A stretch of DNA of 6,910 nt from NCBI GenBank assembly GCA_030833685.1, contig JAURGS010000131.1, forward strand, positions 1 to 6,910, read 5' to 3'. The DNA comes from Rhodoferax sp. (GTDB lineage: Bacteria > Pseudomonadota > Gammaproteobacteria > Burkholderiales > Burkholderiaceae_C). Within the stretch, counting starts at the first letter, position 1. Each line of letters opens with the position of its first letter. The translations under genes and the position numbers were made by a program. The notes below the pieces were generated by a model. It was not told where the DNA came from. It did not search any database and saw nothing but the letters and a program-made list of their open reading frames with translations. This document shows, piece by piece, positions 5,653 through 6,910 of the stretch.

Positions 5653-6816
5653 ATGGACCCCCACCTTCAATCCATTCGCGCGCAGATTCAAGAGGCAAGC
5701 GCCACGCGCCGCCCCTTGCGCATTCGGGGATCCGGCAGCAAGGACTTTTACGGTCACCCGCAAATGGCTCACCAAGCGCTTGAATTGGGGGCCTACAGCG
5801 GTATCGTGAATTACGAGCCCAGCGAGCTTTACGTGAGCGTGCGCGCGGGGACACCCCTGGCCACGGTAGAGGCAGAGCTGGCCCGGCATCAGCAATGTTT
5901 AGCGTTTGAGCCGCCGCATTTCCACGGGAAGTCTGGCACGTGTGGCGGTATGGTGGCCGCCGGCCTGAGTGGACCGGCGCGCGCCAGCGTAGGGTCGGTG
6001 CGCGATTACGTTCTTGGCGTACAAATGCTCAACAGCCAGGGCGAGCTTCTGACCTTTGGTGGCCAGGTGATGAAAAATGTTGCGGGCTACGACATCTCCC
6101 GATTGATGGTTGGGTCGCTGGGCATATTGGGCGTGCTCACCGAAATTTCTCTTAAGGTACTGCCTGTGGCACCGGCCACCGCCACGCTGGTGTTCGAAGC
6201 TGACCAGGCCACCGCCTTGCAACAGCTCAACCGCTGGGGCGGCATGCCTTTGCCCTTGAACGCAAGCTGTTGGGTTCGCGATGACACGGCACCTGGCAGG
6301 CCTGAATTGTTGTTTGTTCGACTGCGCGGCGCAGTTGCTGCGGTCGACTCAGCCAGCCGCTTGATGCTGCAGTCGCCCAACGGGCGTCTGGTGAATGCTC
6401 AGCAGGCCGAGGCAGATTGGCAAAAATGCCGAGACCACCACCTGCCATTTTTTCAAGCACCCCAAAGCCAAACAAAAGAGGGCAGCCCAGTGCTGTGGCG
6501 CATGAGCGTGCCACAAAGCGCCCCGCCCTTGAATGTGCCAGGCGAGCAGCTGATTGAATGGCACGGCGCACAGCGCTGGCTTTGGGCGCCGTGGTCAGCG
6601 TGGGACCAGATACAACAGGCCTGCGCTCAGGCTGGCGGCTCAGCCAGCGTGTTTCGCGACCCTGCGGGTGTGCACACGCGCTGCCGCTTTGCCCCGCTCG
6701 ATCCGGTCATGCAGGGCATCCATGAACGCCTGCAGGCAGAGTTTGACCCGCAGCACATCTTCAACCCCGGGCGAATGTACCCCTCGCTGAGCACTGGTAA
6801 GCGCGATGCAAACTGA
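5653..6816 (+). CDS. glcE: Glycolate oxidase FAD-binding subunit GlcE
   Basis: One of three subunits of membrane-associated glycolate oxidase (GlcDEF), which oxidises glycolate to glyoxylate and passes electrons to the respiratory chain. This 387-residue protein is a PCMH-type FAD-binding protein: RIRGSGSKDFYG (23-34), GTCGGMVAAGLSGPAR (95-110), and KNVAGYDISRLMVGSLGILGVLTEISLKVLP (141-171, quoted in part). The C-terminal FDPQHIFNPGRM (364-375) is shared by the GlcD/GlcE family. Escherichia coli GlcE is about 350 residues, so this one is slightly long. The start is uncertain: ATG at 5653 is preferred, while a TTG three codons earlier (5644) has an AGAG just before it, and neither has a strong ribosome site. 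The stop overlaps glcF by 11 bases. No glcD lies upstream in the window. Confidence 0.92.
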   Translation: MDPHLQSIRAQIQEASATRRPLRIRGSGSKDFYGHPQMAHQALELGAYSGIVNYEPSELYVSVRAGTPLATVEAELARHQQCLAFEPPHFHGKSGTCGGMVAAGLSGPARASVGSVRDYVLGVQMLNSQGELLTFGGQVMKNVAGYDISRLMVGSLGILGVLTEISLKVLPVAPATATLVFEADQATALQQLNRWGGMPLPLNASCWVRDDTAPGRPELLFVRLRGAVAAVDSASRLMLQSPNGRLVNAQQAEADWQKCRDHHLPFFQAPQSQTKEGSPVLWRMSVPQSAPPLNVPGEQLIEWHGAQRWLWAPWSAWDQIQQACAQAGGSASVFRDPAGVHTRCRFAPLDPVMQGIHERLQAEFDPQHIFNPGRMYPSLSTGKRDAN

Positions 6817-6910
6817 ACTGGCCCCCGCCTACCAAGGCACATCCGATGGTTTGGCCGCCGAGGCCATTTTGCGCAAGTGTGTGCACTGCGGCTTTTGCAC
6901 TGCAACCTGC
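6806..6910 (+). CDS. glcF: Glycolate oxidase iron-sulfur subunit GlcF, N-terminal part (3' end outside window)
   Basis: The first 35 codons of a frame beginning MQTELAPAYQGTSDG, running off the window end. Residues 25-35 (CVHCGFCTATC) form a CxxCxxCxxxC cluster, the first 4Fe-4S site of GlcF, which takes electrons from the flavin subunits. The ATG at 6806 lies inside the end of glcE (11-base overlap, different frame), with only a weak GGTAAG (6796-6801) upstream, so translation is probably coupled to glcE. The position directly after glcE and the cysteine motif at the expected distance from the start make the call strong despite the short fragment. Confidence 0.88.
   Translation, partial: MQTELAPAYQGTSDGLAAEAILRKCVHCGFCTATC

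Noticed and set aside
5305..5895. A 196-codon minus-strand frame spanning the amtB end, terminator and glcE start
   Set aside because: It crosses two firmly identified genes and a terminator and resembles no family I recognise.

Overview
This GC-rich window looks like chromosomal DNA from a betaproteobacterium of the Burkholderiales, most likely Comamonadaceae. That placement rests on the protein sequences (proC, comM, glnK and amtB all look like that group) and on the glcE-glcF arrangement; it is inference, since no rRNA or other marker is present. The content is mostly housekeeping. I did not find a convincing undescribed multi-gene system. The most informative non-coding element is a strong NtrC site plus sigma-54 promoter in front of the nitrogen-sensing pair.

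Layout. (1) Positions 3-689, plus strand: the 3' part of proC (proline biosynthesis), cut by the window start. (2) Positions 686-3486, minus strand: comM/yifB, an AAA+ ATPase associated with natural transformation, followed by an MFS transporter gene of unknown substrate. They overlap by ATGA and look translationally coupled. The transporter converges on proC so tightly that both stop codons lie in one CTAG. (3) Positions 3487-3723: a divergent intergenic region with an almost perfect NtrC-type palindrome (3547-3563) and a -24/-12 promoter (3677-3692) pointing at glnK. (4) Positions 3724-5407, plus strand: glnK (PII signal protein) and amtB (ammonium channel), 28 bases apart, closed by an intrinsic terminator at 5460-5493. 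(5) Positions 5653-6910, plus strand: glcE and the first 35 codons of glcF, encoding two subunits of glycolate oxidase. They overlap by 11 bases, and no glcD lies directly upstream.

How the parts work together. glnK-amtB is the classic ammonium uptake and sensing unit. Under nitrogen limitation phosphorylated NtrC should switch on the sigma-54 promoter. GlnK, uridylylated at Tyr51 when nitrogen is low, binds and blocks AmtB when ammonium returns. glcE/glcF feed electrons from glycolate oxidation towards the quinone pool. proC and comM are unrelated neighbours. The NtrC site lies 61-77 bases in front of the comM start codon, so cross-talk between nitrogen status and comM expression is possible but unproven.

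No stretch longer than 300 bases lacks a gene. The two intergenic regions (3487-3723 and 5408-5652) are described in the feature list. No tRNA, rRNA, CRISPR array, insertion sequence or attachment site was seen.
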